From RPQJ01 sp963846885 (lineage in GTDB: Bacteria > Pseudomonadota > Gammaproteobacteria > Steroidobacterales > Steroidobacteraceae), in assembly GCA_963846885.1 (NCBI GenBank), contig CAWJXS010000021.1, positions 9,653 through 73,652 of the forward strand: 64,000 nt of DNA, in the 5' to 3' direction. The position numbers and the translations under genes were made by a program. Below the pieces are notes generated by a model. That model saw only the letters and a list, made by a program, of their open reading frames with translations. It did not search any database and was not told the origin of the DNA. Each line of letters begins with the position of its first letter. The first letter of the stretch is position 1. Of the stretch, positions 18,601 to 26,986 are shown one piece after another.

Positions 18601-19337
18601 GCGAAGCGCCCGGGTCGTCGTCCTTGCCGTCACCCGCGCCACAGCAGCCCTCGGCTGCTGTGGACACTGAGCCGGAAGCAGGGCACGACCCGCGATTGCC
18701 CCGCCGGGTGAAACGCCGACTGGACGAAAGCGCAGAAGCCTGGCTCCGTGCCTGCGCCGAAAGCACGGACGACCTGCCCCCCGTCATCGAAAAGATCGTC
18801 GTCGACCGCAAGGCGCAACGGCGCGGCTGGTATGCGGCCGCAGCGTGCCTGGCCCTGGCCATCGCAGGATGGTGGCCCCGTCTTGCCGAACTCGGCGCCG
18901 ATGCCGCGAACGGCATCTCGCCGTTGCAGGCTGACGTCGAGCGCGGCCGCGAATACCTGCTGAAAACGGGCGGCGCGCACCTCGGGCGCTGGGACTGGTC
19001 GCACGAGTCGGGCGTCGCAGCCAACGTCCACGGCGAAGTCATCTGGGACGGCGCACGACAGCAGGGCTATCTCACCCTTGCGGGGCTCCAGTCCAATGCC
19101 GAGACGGGCCGGCAGTACCAGCTCTGGATCTTCGATGGCACGCGCGACGACCGGTACCCGGTCGATGGGGGCGTCTTCGACGTGCCTGCAGGTGTCCCGT
19201 CCGTCACCGTTCCGATCCGCCCGGCACTGAAGGTGTCGCAGCCCGTCGCATTTGCCGTCACGCTCGAGCCGGCGGGCGGCGTCGTGGTTTCGGACCGACA
19301 ACACCTGATGGCGCTCGCACGCGCGGGCACTCGCTGA
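18552..19337 (+). CDS. RskA-type anti-sigma factor
   Basis: 261 aa from a GTG at 18552 that lies inside the sigma gene; a later start is possible because residues 1-50 are low complexity. One membrane span is near residues 95-110 (WYAAAACLALAIAGWW). The periplasmic part is the RskA C-terminal domain: GYLTLAGLQSNAETGRQYQLWIFDG, then FDVPAGVPSVTVPI and VAFAVTLEPAGGVVVSD. RskA holds its sigma factor at the membrane until regulated proteolysis releases it. The cytoplasmic segment contains a PRLPRRVKRRLDESAEAWLR helix that could bind sigma. Confidence 0.85.
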   Translation: MDEDRKPGADGTGDSLSEAPGSSSLPSPAPQQPSAAVDTEPEAGHDPRLPRRVKRRLDESAEAWLRACAESTDDLPPVIEKIVVDRKAQRRGWYAAAACLALAIAGWWPRLAELGADAANGISPLQADVERGREYLLKTGGAHLGRWDWSHESGVAANVHGEVIWDGARQQGYLTLAGLQSNAETGRQYQLWIFDGTRDDRYPVDGGVFDVPAGVPSVTVPIRPALKVSQPVAFAVTLEPAGGVVVSDRQHLMALARAGTR

Positions 19338-19351
19338 GGCATGCGTTGGCG

Positions 19352-20323
19352 ATGACCGGCAGCGGCAGCGTGGGTGCGGGCAAGCTGGGCGGCGGCGCTG
19401 CGGCACAGGCTGCGGGGCTCGTCCTCATGGTGCGGCCAGCCAGCTTCGGCTGGAATCCTGAGACCCACGCGAGCAATCGCTTCCAGCGCGACGAGCCGCT
19501 GCTCGCAAGCGCAGCCAACACACGCGCCTGCGAGGAGTTCGACGCGCTCGTCGCGCAACTGCGCGCTGCGGGCGTCGATGTGCACGTCGCGCAGGACAGG
19601 CCGGCCCCCGTGTGCCCCGACGCCGTCTTCCCGAACAACTGGGTCAGCCTGCACGCGGATGGCACCGTGGTGCTGTACCCGATGCTCGCGCGCAATCGCC
19701 GGCTCGAGCGCAGGCTGGAGGTCATCGCCACGCTCGCTGCCGCGCACGGCTTGACGGTGAAGCGCCTGCTCGACCTGTCGCACCACGAGGCGCACGGCAG
19801 GTTCCTGGAAGGCACCGGCAGCGTCGTGTTCGATCACGTGCAGCGCATCGCCTATGCCTGCCTGTCGCCGCGCACGCACGCTGAACCGCTCGCAGAACTG
19901 TGCGACGAGCTCGGCTATGCGCCGTGCACGTTCGACGCGTGCGATGCCACGGGAGTGCCGATCTACCATACCAACGTGATGCTGGCCGTGGGCTCGCGCG
20001 CCACCGTGGTGGCGGCGAGCGCCATCGCGGCGCCTGATCGCGACCGTGTCCTCGCCAGCCTCGGGCGCGACGGACGCCTGGTCGAAGTCATCGACGGGGC
20101 GCAGATGGCGGGCTTCGCCGGCAATGTGCTCGAGCTGCGCGCGACGGACGGGCGCAGCGTGCTCGCTCTATCGCGCAGCGCGCGCGATGCGTTTGGCGAC
20201 GCTGCGTTCGCGCGCGTGGCGGGCACCGTCGATACGGTCGTCACCGCCGCCATCCCGACGATCGAAACGCTCGGCGGCGGGTCCGTGCGCTGCATGCTCG
20301 CCGAGGTCCGGCTGCCGCGCTAA
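19352..20323 (+). CDS. CtlX-like amidinotransferase-superfamily hydrolase
   Basis: 323 aa from the ATG at 19352 (a TTG two codons upstream is in frame). Conserved features of the arginine deiminase/amidinotransferase fold are VRPASFGWN, CPDAVFPNNWVS, LEGTGSVVFDH, PIYHTNVMLAVG and a C-terminal GGGSVRCMLAEV, in which the Cys is the likely nucleophile. These match the CtlX group, which hydrolyses citrulline or related guanidino/ureido compounds. It stands 14 bp after the anti-sigma gene, but no functional link is evident. Confidence 0.85.
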   Translation: MTGSGSVGAGKLGGGAAAQAAGLVLMVRPASFGWNPETHASNRFQRDEPLLASAANTRACEEFDALVAQLRAAGVDVHVAQDRPAPVCPDAVFPNNWVSLHADGTVVLYPMLARNRRLERRLEVIATLAAAHGLTVKRLLDLSHHEAHGRFLEGTGSVVFDHVQRIAYACLSPRTHAEPLAELCDELGYAPCTFDACDATGVPIYHTNVMLAVGSRATVVAASAIAAPDRDRVLASLGRDGRLVEVIDGAQMAGFAGNVLELRATDGRSVLALSRSARDAFGDAAFARVAGTVDTVVTAAIPTIETLGGGSVRCMLAEVRLPR

Positions 20324-20350
20324 GCCGCGGATCGAAGTCGCGGGGCGGAA

Positions 20351-20359
20351 TGCTAGAAT
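20351..20359 (+). promoter_or_regulatory. extended -10 promoter of plsY
   Basis: TGCTAGAAT: a TG-N-TAGAAT extended -10 about 30 bp before the plsY start. No convincing -35 is visible, which is normal for extended -10 promoters. Confidence 0.55.
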
Positions 20360-20387
20360 TCTGCGACTCGCGCGCAGGGGAAACGGC

Positions 20388-21026
20388 TTGCTCGAACTCG
20401 GCTTCAAGGCCCTCATCGCATACCTGCTGGGTTCCGTGATCGGCAGCCTGCTGCTCGGCCGCCTGCGCGGTGTCGACATCCGCACCCAGGGCAGCGGCAA
20501 CGCAGGCGGCACCAACGCTTTGCGCACGCAGGGCTGGGCCTTTGCGCTCGGCGTGATCGTCATCGACGTGGGCAAGGCGTGGCTGGCGGTCGGCCTGTTG
20601 CCAGCGCTCGTGCTGCCGGGAATCGGCATCGATCCGCAAGTCGACCGTGACTGGCTGGCCGTCGCCTGCGCCGCCGCGGTCGTTTACGGCCACGTCTATC
20701 CCGTCTGGTACGAGTTTCGTGGCGGGAAAGGCGCTGCCACGCTGATCGGAGCCGTGGCTGTGCTGGCGCCCATGGCGCTGGTGCCGGTGCTGCTGGTCTG
20801 GCTCGCTACAGTGATGCTTACGGGTTACGTCGGGTTGGGCACCATGCTGGGCACGGCCACGCTGCCGGTGTACTTCGCGCTGGCAGAGCCGCAGCGCGAA
20901 GCCTTCGTCGTGTTCGGCCTCTGTGCCGCGGCCTTCATCGTCTTCACCCACCGCTCGAACGTGCAACGCATGCGCGAGGGTGTCGAAAACCGCGCTCGGC
21001 GACTCTGGCTGCTGCGACCCCGATGA
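20388..21026 (+). CDS. plsY: glycerol-3-phosphate acyltransferase PlsY
   Basis: 212 aa from a TTG at 20388 with a well-placed AGGGGA ribosome site; the frame upstream lies inside the previous gene. Several membrane spans carry the PlsY motifs QGSGNAGGTNALR (first catalytic loop), EFRGGKGAAT (second) and a third loop before HRSNVQRM. It transfers an acyl group from acyl phosphate to glycerol-3-phosphate, the first step of phospholipid synthesis, at the inner membrane. Its TGA overlaps the birA ATG (ATGA). Confidence 0.95.
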   Translation: MLELGFKALIAYLLGSVIGSLLLGRLRGVDIRTQGSGNAGGTNALRTQGWAFALGVIVIDVGKAWLAVGLLPALVLPGIGIDPQVDRDWLAVACAAAVVYGHVYPVWYEFRGGKGAATLIGAVAVLAPMALVPVLLVWLATVMLTGYVGLGTMLGTATLPVYFALAEPQREAFVVFGLCAAAFIVFTHRSNVQRMREGVENRARRLWLLRPR

Positions 21027-22042
21027 GCGAAAGCGCCGTGCGGCTGGTGGGCCTGCTCGCGGACGGCGAGTTGCACTCCGGCGCGCGACTCGCGTCGCAG
21101 CTGGGCATGACGCGCGCGGCCATCTGGAAACTCGTAGCCGAGTTGCGCGACCGTGGCATCGCGGTCGAAGCCCAGGATCGCCGCGGCTACCGGCTTGCAC
21201 AACCTGTCGAACTGCTCGATGTGCAGGCCCTGCGGCAAGCTGCTGCGGCCGTGGGTCAGGTGCTGCCCGACGCGACGGAAGTCCTGTTCGAGATCGGCTC
21301 GACCAACGAGTTCCTGCATGCGGCGACGGCACCGCCCGCGGACGCGCCGCGGCTCGTGTTCGCAGAACTGCAGACTGCGGGACGCGGTCGGCGCGGGCGC
21401 GATTGGCTGGCGCCCTTCGGTTCGGGGCTCACCTTTTCCATCGGTTGGACGTTCGCCGGGACGCCGGCCGACCTGTCGGCCCTGAGCCTCGCGCTGGGGG
21501 TGTGCGTAGTGCGCGCGCTGCGCGATTGCGGCGCGCCTGGCGTGCAATTGAAATGGCCCAACGACATCGTCCATGAGCACGCGAAGCTCGGCGGGCTGCT
21601 GCTGCAGATGCGCTCCGAAGCCGGCGGCCCGGCCTACGTGGTCGCTGGGCTCGGCCTGAACCTCAAGATGCCCGCGACTGCACGCGCCGCGATTCGCGGC
21701 CCGTTGGCGACACCCGTGACCGACCTCGCTGCTGCGTCTGCAGGCACGCTGCCCGCGCGCGCGACGGTCGCGGCGCGTGTCGCTGCGCGCATGCTGACCG
21801 GCCTGCAGGAATTCTCGTGCACGGGCTTCGAGTCGTTCGCTGCCGACTGGGCCGCTTTCGACTCGCTGCGCGACACCCAGGTGACCGTGCTGCGGCACGA
21901 CGGCAGCTTCGACGGCATCGCGCGCGGCGCGGACCGCGCAGGCGCGCTCTGCGTCGAACGCCCCTCGGGCGCCATCGAGCGGGTGCATGCGGGCGACGTC
22001 AGCCTGCGCCGGACGATGCAGCGCGAGGTCGCATCGGCATGA
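21023..22042 (+). CDS. birA: bifunctional biotin ligase/repressor BirA
   Basis: 339 aa. The N-terminal winged helix (LHSGARLASQLGMTRAAIWKLVAEL) binds biotin operators. The catalytic core has the biotin/ATP loop GRGRRGRDW and KWPNDI, and a C-terminal SH3-like cap (VLRHDGSFDGIARGADRAGALCVE). It attaches biotin to the acetyl-CoA carboxylase carrier protein. Start and stop both overlap neighbours by 4 bp, so plsY-birA-coaX is one translational unit. Confidence 0.96.
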   Translation: MSESAVRLVGLLADGELHSGARLASQLGMTRAAIWKLVAELRDRGIAVEAQDRRGYRLAQPVELLDVQALRQAAAAVGQVLPDATEVLFEIGSTNEFLHAATAPPADAPRLVFAELQTAGRGRRGRDWLAPFGSGLTFSIGWTFAGTPADLSALSLALGVCVVRALRDCGAPGVQLKWPNDIVHEHAKLGGLLLQMRSEAGGPAYVVAGLGLNLKMPATARAAIRGPLATPVTDLAAASAGTLPARATVAARVAARMLTGLQEFSCTGFESFAADWAAFDSLRDTQVTVLRHDGSFDGIARGADRAGALCVERPSGAIERVHAGDVSLRRTMQREVASA

Positions 22043-22797
22043 TGCTGCTCGTCGACGTAGGCAACACTCGCGTCAAATGGGCGACGCTGGCCGCAGGCCG
22101 CCTCACGCCGCAGCTGGCTGCGACGCATGCGGCATGGTCGACAGATGACTGGCACCGGGAACTGTTCGCCGGGTCGTGCATCGAGCGCGTGCTCGCCGTC
22201 ACGGTGGCCGGTCCGGACACGCGGAACGCGCTGGTGGCGGCGGCGGCGCTCGCAGGTATCACGCAGGTTGATTTCGTAGCCGCGTCGGCCGCCCAGTCCG
22301 GCGTACGCAATGCGTACCCGCAACCACACCTGCTTGGGGCCGACCGCTGGGTGGCGGCCATCGGCGCCTACCATCTCGCACGCGGCGCCTGCTGCGTGGT
22401 CGATATCGGGACTGCGGCCACGATCGACGCCGTCACCGCGGATGGACAGCACCTGGGCGGCTTCATCGTGCCTGGCCCGGAGCTGATGGTGAGTTCTCTG
22501 CACGCCGGCACCAGCAACCTGGCCGCGCACACCGCGGCCAGCCTCGCGGGAAGCCCCGAGCTGTTCGCTGACAACACGCGTGACGCCATCGAGCGCGGCT
22601 GCCGGGTCGCGCTGGCAGCGCTGGTCGACCGTGCCTGCGCCGAGATGACGCGCCAGAGTGGGGTCGTTCCCCGGGTGATCTGCACCGGCGGCGGTGCGGA
22701 CTGGATTCTGCCGTACGTACTTACCGCAAGTGAGTGCGTTCCCGACCTCGTCCTGCGCGGGCTGGCGCGGATCGCGCATCCCACGCTTGAACCCTGA
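22039..22797 (+). CDS. coaX: type III pantothenate kinase CoaX
   Basis: 252 aa. Motifs are LLVDVGNTRVKWA (phosphate-binding P1), HLLGADRWVAAIGA, CCVVDIGTAATIDAV (P2) and GGFIVPGPELM. It phosphorylates pantothenate in the first step of coenzyme A synthesis. The ATG at 22039 overlaps the birA stop; a second ATG follows at once at 22042. The birA-coaX pairing is common in gamma- and betaproteobacteria. Confidence 0.96.
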   Translation: MMLLVDVGNTRVKWATLAAGRLTPQLAATHAAWSTDDWHRELFAGSCIERVLAVTVAGPDTRNALVAAAALAGITQVDFVAASAAQSGVRNAYPQPHLLGADRWVAAIGAYHLARGACCVVDIGTAATIDAVTADGQHLGGFIVPGPELMVSSLHAGTSNLAAHTAASLAGSPELFADNTRDAIERGCRVALAALVDRACAEMTRQSGVVPRVICTGGGADWILPYVLTASECVPDLVLRGLARIAHPTLEP

Positions 22798-22893
22798 CGG
22801 TCTGCTGGTGTCCAATCCAATGCGTCAGGGTGTCCTGTCGTCAGCAGCTACGGACCCAGGCGGTTTTACGCCAGTCCACCAGGAGAGAACTCG

Positions 22894-23169
22894 ATGAAAT
22901 TCAGCCGTTTGGTCGTCATTGTCAGCGCCGCCGCCGGTTTTGCCGGTTTCGGTTCCGTCGCGCACGCAGATGCCGCAGCGGGCAAGGCGACGTTCACGCA
23001 GGTTTGTGCCGAGTGCCATGAAGTTGCCGACTTCGAAGGCGAGGACGCCGCCGAAGTGCAGGCCACGATCAAGAAGATCGTCGGCGGCACGATGAAGCAC
23101 AAGAAGGCCCTCAAGTTGACCGACGCGCAGATCGCCGACGTCGCGGCGTACATGACCGGCGGCAAGTAA
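22894..23169 (+). CDS. small periplasmic monoheme cytochrome c (copy 1)
   Basis: 91 aa with a signal peptide ending VAHA-D and a mature part of about 65 residues with one CAECH heme site. It is much shorter than ordinary class I cytochromes. A conserved GGTMKHKKALKLTDAQIADVAAYM follows, offering Met or His as sixth ligand. An AGGAGAG ribosome site precedes it. The next gene is a close paralogue. Such soluble carriers shuttle electrons in the periplasm; a link to the multiheme chain is inference. Confidence 0.88.
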   Translation: MKFSRLVVIVSAAAGFAGFGSVAHADAAAGKATFTQVCAECHEVADFEGEDAAEVQATIKKIVGGTMKHKKALKLTDAQIADVAAYMTGGK

Positions 23170-23198
23170 ACCGCGAGTCACGATTCTGGCCAGATGCA

Positions 23199-23230
23199 GG
23201 CCCGGATTCGCGAGAATCCGGGCCTTTTTG
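23199..23230 (+). terminator. terminator between the twin cytochrome genes
   Basis: Perfect 11-bp stem GGCCCGGATTC / GAATCCGGGCC with a GCGA tetraloop and a run of five T. The second copy must therefore have its own promoter or depend on readthrough. Confidence 0.9.
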
Positions 23231-23329
23231 TTTTGCGTTGCGGTATTCACGGTCTGAATTTCGCGCTTCCCTCGCTATCATCGTCGCGTCTTTCAGGTCC
23301 CGTTTCCGGCAGGTCCAGAGGAGGATCCA

Positions 23330-23605
23330 ATGAAACTCATGCGTACGCTCGCCGTCTCGATTGCCACGCTCGCCCTGGCTGGCTTCAGTTCGATTGCCAG
23401 CGCCGATGCGGCTGCGGGCAAGGCCAAGTTCACGGCCGCCTGCGCCGAATGTCACGAGGCCGGTGATTTTGCGGGTGAGGACGCCAAGGCGTTGGCCGAT
23501 ACGATGAAGAAGATCGTTGCGGGCCAGGCCAAGCACAAGAATGCCCTGAAGTTGACCGACGCCGAGATCACTGATCTCGCTGCGTTCATGGCCGCGGGCA
23601 AGTAA
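23330..23605 (+). CDS. small periplasmic monoheme cytochrome c (copy 2)
   Basis: 91 aa, the same layout as copy 1: signal peptide ending ASA-D, ADAAAGKAKFTAACAECHEAG, and a KHKNALKLTDAEITDLAAFM tail. The Met of copy 1 in GGTMKHKK is replaced (AGQAKHKN), while the His in KHK is kept in both. So the distal ligand may be that His or the near-terminal Met of AAFM/AAYM. AGAGGAGG precedes the start. A tandem duplication is clear, with divergence mainly in the signal peptide and surface residues. Confidence 0.88.
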   Translation: MKLMRTLAVSIATLALAGFSSIASADAAAGKAKFTAACAECHEAGDFAGEDAKALADTMKKIVAGQAKHKNALKLTDAEITDLAAFMAAGK

Positions 23606-23693
23606 ACCCGCATCGACCTTCATTGCGTCGGCTTCGCTTCGACTGCTGCGCGTTCAGCCGTCGATTCGACTCGGCGCAGCGACAGCGAGAGCG

Positions 23694-23722
23694 CAGGCCC
23701 GGCTGGCGACAGTCCGGGCCTG
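23694..23722 (+). terminator. hairpin downstream of cytochrome copy 2
   Basis: 9-bp arms CAGGCCCGG / CCGGGCCTG with an 11-base loop, followed some bases later by ATTTGTT. A possible weak terminator. Confidence 0.4.
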
Positions 23723-23771
23723 GCGCGTGATTTGTTAACATCGACCGCACTCGAACTCTCCTGGCGGTCCC

Positions 23772-24503
23772 TTGCGCGTCCTGTTCCTGCTGCTGCTGCT
23801 GGCCAACGTCCTCTTTCTCGCGTGGACCCGCTGGGTAGTGCCGCTGCCGCCGGTGACGGCTGACGTTGCCCCATCTGCCCATACGCTGCAGCCCATCCGC
23901 CTGCGCCAGGAGTTGCCCGCCGCGACGAATGCAGCCGCGGCCACCGTTGGTGATGACCTGCTCGCAGCCGCCTGCGTGAGCGTCGGTCCGTTCGGCGACC
24001 CGGCACATGCGGAGGCCGCTCGCGTCCAACTCGAGCGCCTCGGCTTCACCAGCCGACGCCGGGTCGCGCAGGACGAGGTCCGGGTGGGCTACTGGGTCCG
24101 CGTGCCGAACCTCGCGACGCCGGCGGACGCCACCAGCGCGCTCGGGACGCTGCAGGCCGCGGGGCTCGGTGACGCCTACATCGTGGAAGGCGACGAAGCT
24201 GGCACGACCCTCTCGATCGGCGTGTATGCCGACGCGGACAAGGCCGCTGCGGTCGCGCAAGCGGTGCAGGCAGCAGGCTTTACCCCGGAGACGAGCGACC
24301 GGCTGCGCACCCTGGAGGTGCTCTGGCTCGACGTCGACCGCCAGGCGAACGGCGGTTTGCCGGCGCTGGAGGACCTCGGCGAGCCCGCCGCGGGGGCGTT
24401 GCCCTACGATCTGCGGGCGTGCCCGGTGCCCGGCGCTGCCGACGACGTGACGCCGCCCGCAGTCCCGGGATCGCCACCCGCCGCAGCAGGCGCCGCAGGT
24501 TAA
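23772..24503 (+). CDS. SPOR-domain envelope protein
   Basis: 243 aa from a TTG at 23772. An N-terminal membrane anchor (LFLLLLLANVLFLAWTRWVV) is followed by a linker and a repeated alpha/beta region: ACVSVGPFGDPAHAEAARVQLERLG and TLSIGVYADADKAAAVAQAVQAAG, as in SPOR domains that bind denuded peptidoglycan at the septum. The C-terminus is Ala/Pro-rich and disordered. It is encoded just before a tRNA gene, as in many gammaproteobacteria where a SPOR gene follows coaX. Confidence 0.75.
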   Translation: MRVLFLLLLLANVLFLAWTRWVVPLPPVTADVAPSAHTLQPIRLRQELPAATNAAAATVGDDLLAAACVSVGPFGDPAHAEAARVQLERLGFTSRRRVAQDEVRVGYWVRVPNLATPADATSALGTLQAAGLGDAYIVEGDEAGTTLSIGVYADADKAAAVAQAVQAAGFTPETSDRLRTLEVLWLDVDRQANGGLPALEDLGEPAAGALPYDLRACPVPGAADDVTPPAVPGSPPAAAGAAG

Positions 24504-24505
24504 GG

Positions 24506-24511
24506 TAGAAT
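24506..24511 (+). promoter_or_regulatory. -10 element of tRNA-Thr
   Basis: TAGAAT, 21 bp before the tRNA 5' end, inside the end of the GC-rich SPOR gene region. Confidence 0.45.
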
Positions 24512-24532
24512 CCCGATCCCTTCGCGGACCGG

Positions 24533-24605
24533 GCCGGCTTAGCACAGCTGGTAGTGCACCTGATTTGTAATCAGGGGGTCGGGGGTTCGAATCCCTCAGC
24601 CGGCA
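24533..24605 (+). tRNA. tRNA-Thr (anticodon TGT)
   Basis: Acceptor GCCGGCT pairs with AGCCGGC, discriminator A, encoded CCA at 24606-24608. The anticodon stem CTGAT/ATCAG encloses TTTGTAA with TGT. The T-loop is GTTCGAATC. In the E. coli order this gene would precede tRNA-Tyr in the tufB operon; here it stands alone. Confidence 0.97.
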
Positions 24606-24637
24606 CCACATCGAGCAGACACACACGAGGAAAGGCC

Positions 24638-25138
24638 ATGGCGCTTTGGAAAGACCCGACTAAAGATCCGTCGATGCCCGGTACCGATGGCGCGGCCACA
24701 GTGGCGCCCGAGCCTGCCGTGCGTCCCGTCCCCACGCCGGTGCCGTCTGCCGCGGGCACCGCGGAACCCGCGCGCCGCGTCGAGCGCGCGGCGCCTGCGA
24801 CAGGCACTGCCAAGGAATCCCTGATCGCTGCGGACGTCACCATCGAGGGCAAGATCGAGGGCGCCGGCCACGTGCGCATCGCGGGCCGCTTCAAGGGCGA
24901 CGTCAACGTGCAGGGCAACGTCACGATCGAGCAGGGCGCTCACGTCACGGGCCAGATTGCCGCGGCGACGGTCATCGTCAGTGGCGAAGTGCATGGCAAC
25001 GTGCAGGCCAGTTCGCGTGTCGAACTGCTCGAGTCGGGCAGCATCAACGGCGACGTGAAGGCGGCCGTGCTGACGGTTGCCGCAGGCTCGCGCATGCGCG
25101 GCAACGCCGACTTCGGCTGGCCGGACTCCGCCAAGTAA
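24638..25138 (+). CDS. bactofilin family protein
   Basis: 166 aa from the ATG at 24638 (ribosome site GAGGAAAGG). A Pro-rich disordered N-terminus of about 60 residues precedes the beta-helical bactofilin core: VTIEGKIEGAGHVRIAGRFKG, NVTIEQGAHVTGQI, VIVSGEVHGNVQASSRVELL. Bactofilins polymerise without nucleotide and act as scaffolds for cell shape, stalk or polar structures. Two small genes follow in close succession. Confidence 0.92.
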   Translation: MALWKDPTKDPSMPGTDGAATVAPEPAVRPVPTPVPSAAGTAEPARRVERAAPATGTAKESLIAADVTIEGKIEGAGHVRIAGRFKGDVNVQGNVTIEQGAHVTGQIAAATVIVSGEVHGNVQASSRVELLESGSINGDVKAAVLTVAAGSRMRGNADFGWPDSAK

Positions 25139-25163
25139 TCGCACACCAGGCTACGGCCAGCGG

Positions 25164-25529
25164 ATGCTGACGGGACGCTCAGGATCGTCGGGCAGCGTGG
25201 GCAGGACTCGATCCTGCCCGCACTGCAAGGCGACGATCCTGGAAAGCGCCCTGATCTGTCCGCAGTGTCGTCATCACCTGCAGCATGGCGCCGCGTCGAA
25301 AGCGGCGTCCGACGCGACGCCGAAGTTCTCGGCACTGAACGTCGAGGGCACGCTCCGGCACTCGGAACGCGGCGGGGACTGGGAATACTCGGTGGTCCTG
25401 TCGATCCGCAACGAGCGCGGCGAGGAGCTTTCCCGCCAGGTCGTGGGCGTCGGCGCTTTGCGCAGCACGGAAGCCAGGACGTTCACCTTGTCGGTGGACG
25501 TCGCCACGCCAGGAGGGCGTAACAAATGA
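25164..25529 (+). CDS. zinc-ribbon protein of unknown function
   Basis: 121 aa from the ATG at 25164. A CPHC...CPQC zinc ribbon lies at about residues 17-36 (SCPHCKATILESALICPQC). A beta-rich domain follows (FSALNVEGTLRHSERGGDWEYSVVLSIRNERG, then TFTLSVDVATPG). It stands 25 bp after the bactofilin gene and its stop overlaps the next start, so it probably shares transcription and may assist the bactofilin. No specific function can be assigned. Confidence 0.7.
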   Translation: MLTGRSGSSGSVGRTRSCPHCKATILESALICPQCRHHLQHGAASKAASDATPKFSALNVEGTLRHSERGGDWEYSVVLSIRNERGEELSRQVVGVGALRSTEARTFTLSVDVATPGGRNK

Positions 25530-25756
25530 TCCGGTCCCTCGTGACCCGCTTTGCGTCGGGCCTGCGCTACCCCACGCTGTTCAAGCTGGTGGGCCTCCTG
25601 TTCGTCGTCGATTTCTTTATGCCCGACCTGGTGCCGTTCGTGGATGAAATCCTGCTGGGCCTCGGCACCCTGCTGCTCGGTTCGTTGCGCACCAGGAAGC
25701 GCGGTGCGCCCGTCATCGACGGCGAAGTGGGCAAGTCCCCTGACTTGATCGTTTGA
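25526..25756 (+). CDS. small membrane protein (DUF6116-like)
   Basis: 76 aa, ATGA overlap with the zinc-ribbon gene. Two short hydrophobic segments (LFKLVGLLFVVDFFM and EILLGLGTLLLGSL) are joined by PDLVPFVDE. The pattern matches small proteins of unknown function in Xanthomonadales-type genomes; I recall the name DUF6116 for them but cannot verify it here. Confidence 0.6.
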   Translation: MIRSLVTRFASGLRYPTLFKLVGLLFVVDFFMPDLVPFVDEILLGLGTLLLGSLRTRKRGAPVIDGEVGKSPDLIV

Positions 25757-25851
25757 TCGTGTGGGGCCTTGCGGAGTCCATCTGAGGGCTTTCCGCTATC
25801 GGTCGTCGCCGACCCTGTGGCACCATCCTGCGCTCGCGCACATTGGAGAGC

Positions 25852-26204
25852 ATGCGGCTTATGAAAATCACGTCCCTGGTTCTGCTGAGTGGAGTCGCGG
25901 CTCTGGCACTGCTGACCGGCTGCTCGAAGCCTGCCGCACCCCGCCCGCGGCTACGACGAGCGAAGTCGGCACGGACCGAGCTGCCCCGCCGGCGCCCGTC
26001 ACGCCGCCGGCCCAGCCGCAGAAGTCCGCGGCCGAGCAAGCGGCTACGCTGCTGCAGTTCATCGACACCCGCCCGGAATGCCAGCAGTTCCGTGCACCGC
26101 TGGAACAGGCCAGTGCCGCGCCGGCAGGCGCGACGGTCGACTTGAATATGGGCGAGATCATGGACCAGGCCTACAAGGCCGGGTGCCAGAAAGATCGCGG
26201 CTGA
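25852..26204 (+). CDS. small lipoprotein, frameshifted
   Basis: Starts MRLMKITSLVLLSGVAALAL and has the lipobox LLTGC. After KPAAP the frame slips by one base near 25940 and continues as a Pro/Ala linker (TPPAQPQKSAAEQ) and a C-terminal domain LLQFIDTRPECQQFRAPLEQAS...YKAGCQKDRG with two Cys that could form a disulfide. The whole would be about 117 aa. The function is unknown. The GGAGAG ribosome site fits either the ATG at 25852 or that at 25861. Confidence 0.6.
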
Positions 26205-26223
26205 GCTGCGGCCGCCATCGGAG

Positions 26224-26280
26224 CGGACCCGGCGGGTCCCGTAGCGCAAGCCCGCCGTGCCGCGAACACCACGTTCGCGG
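26224..26280. repeat. two small inverted repeats before the hyp operon
   Basis: GGACCC-GGC-GGGTCC (26224-26238) and CCGCGAAC-ACCAC-GTTCGCGG (26260-26280), the latter followed by TAAGCCCTTATT. They may be a weak terminator for the lipoprotein gene or an operator for hypC. No sigma-70 or sigma-54 promoter is convincing in the 169-bp gap. Confidence 0.35.
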
Positions 26281-26373
26281 TAAGCCCTTATTCTGCTAGG
26301 TGTCCGCCGTTTGAGACCCTGTCTCACTCAGGGCCGACCTGAACCGCAGGCTGAACCGTAGGAGACCCTCGAC

Positions 26374-26598
26374 ATGTGCCTGGCCGTTCCCATGCAGATC
26401 AAAAGCATCGACGGATTCAATGCGACTTGCGAAGCCAAGGGCATCGAGCGCGAAGTAAGCCTGTTCATGCTCCAGGGCGAGCCCATCGAGGTGGGCGATC
26501 ACGTGCTCATCCACGTCGGTTACGCCATCCAGAAAATCAGCGCCGAAGAGGCGCAAATCACCTGGGACCTGTTCGACGAGGTCCTCGAGCATGCATGA
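26374..26598 (+). CDS. hypC: hydrogenase maturation chaperone HypC
   Basis: 74 aa beginning MCLAVPMQIKSIDG; the N-terminal Cys2 carries the Fe(CN)2CO unit with HypD and passes it to the hydrogenase large subunit. Full length for the family. It overlaps hypA by 8 bp. First gene of the hyp set; no hydrogenase subunit gene lies in the window, so the client is encoded elsewhere. Confidence 0.96.
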   Translation: MCLAVPMQIKSIDGFNATCEAKGIEREVSLFMLQGEPIEVGDHVLIHVGYAIQKISAEEAQITWDLFDEVLEHA

Positions 26599-26953
26599 AC
26601 TCGCGGTCTGCCAGGCGCTGATCGACCAGGTCACGCGCGTGGCCCGCGACAACGGCGCAGGCCGCGTGCTGTCGATCACGATCTCGGTCGGACCGCTGGC
26701 CGGCGTCGAGCCCAAGCTGCTCGAACACGCGTATCCGCTCGCTGCGGCCGGCACCGTGGCAGAGGACGCGCGGCTCGTGATCGAAACGGTCGCCGTGCAG
26801 GTGCGCTGCCGCAAGTGCCGGGCCGAAACGGCCGTGGCGCCCAACCGGCTGCTCTGCGGCACCTGCAACGACTGGCAGGTCGACGTGATCGCGGGCGACG
26901 AAATGCTGCTGCAACGGGTCGAGATCGAACCCGTCGCCGAGCCCGTGCACTGA
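26591..26953 (+). CDS. hypA: hydrogenase nickel incorporation protein HypA
   Basis: 120 aa. MHE at the N-terminus supplies the nickel-binding His2. The zinc site is CRKC...CGTC. With HypB it loads nickel into the [NiFe] large subunit after the iron centre is in place. Confidence 0.96.
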   Translation: MHELAVCQALIDQVTRVARDNGAGRVLSITISVGPLAGVEPKLLEHAYPLAAAGTVAEDARLVIETVAVQVRCRKCRAETAVAPNRLLCGTCNDWQVDVIAGDEMLLQRVEIEPVAEPVH

Positions 26954-26986
26954 GGCGGTGGTCATGAAGTCCGAGAGGGTGTCCTG

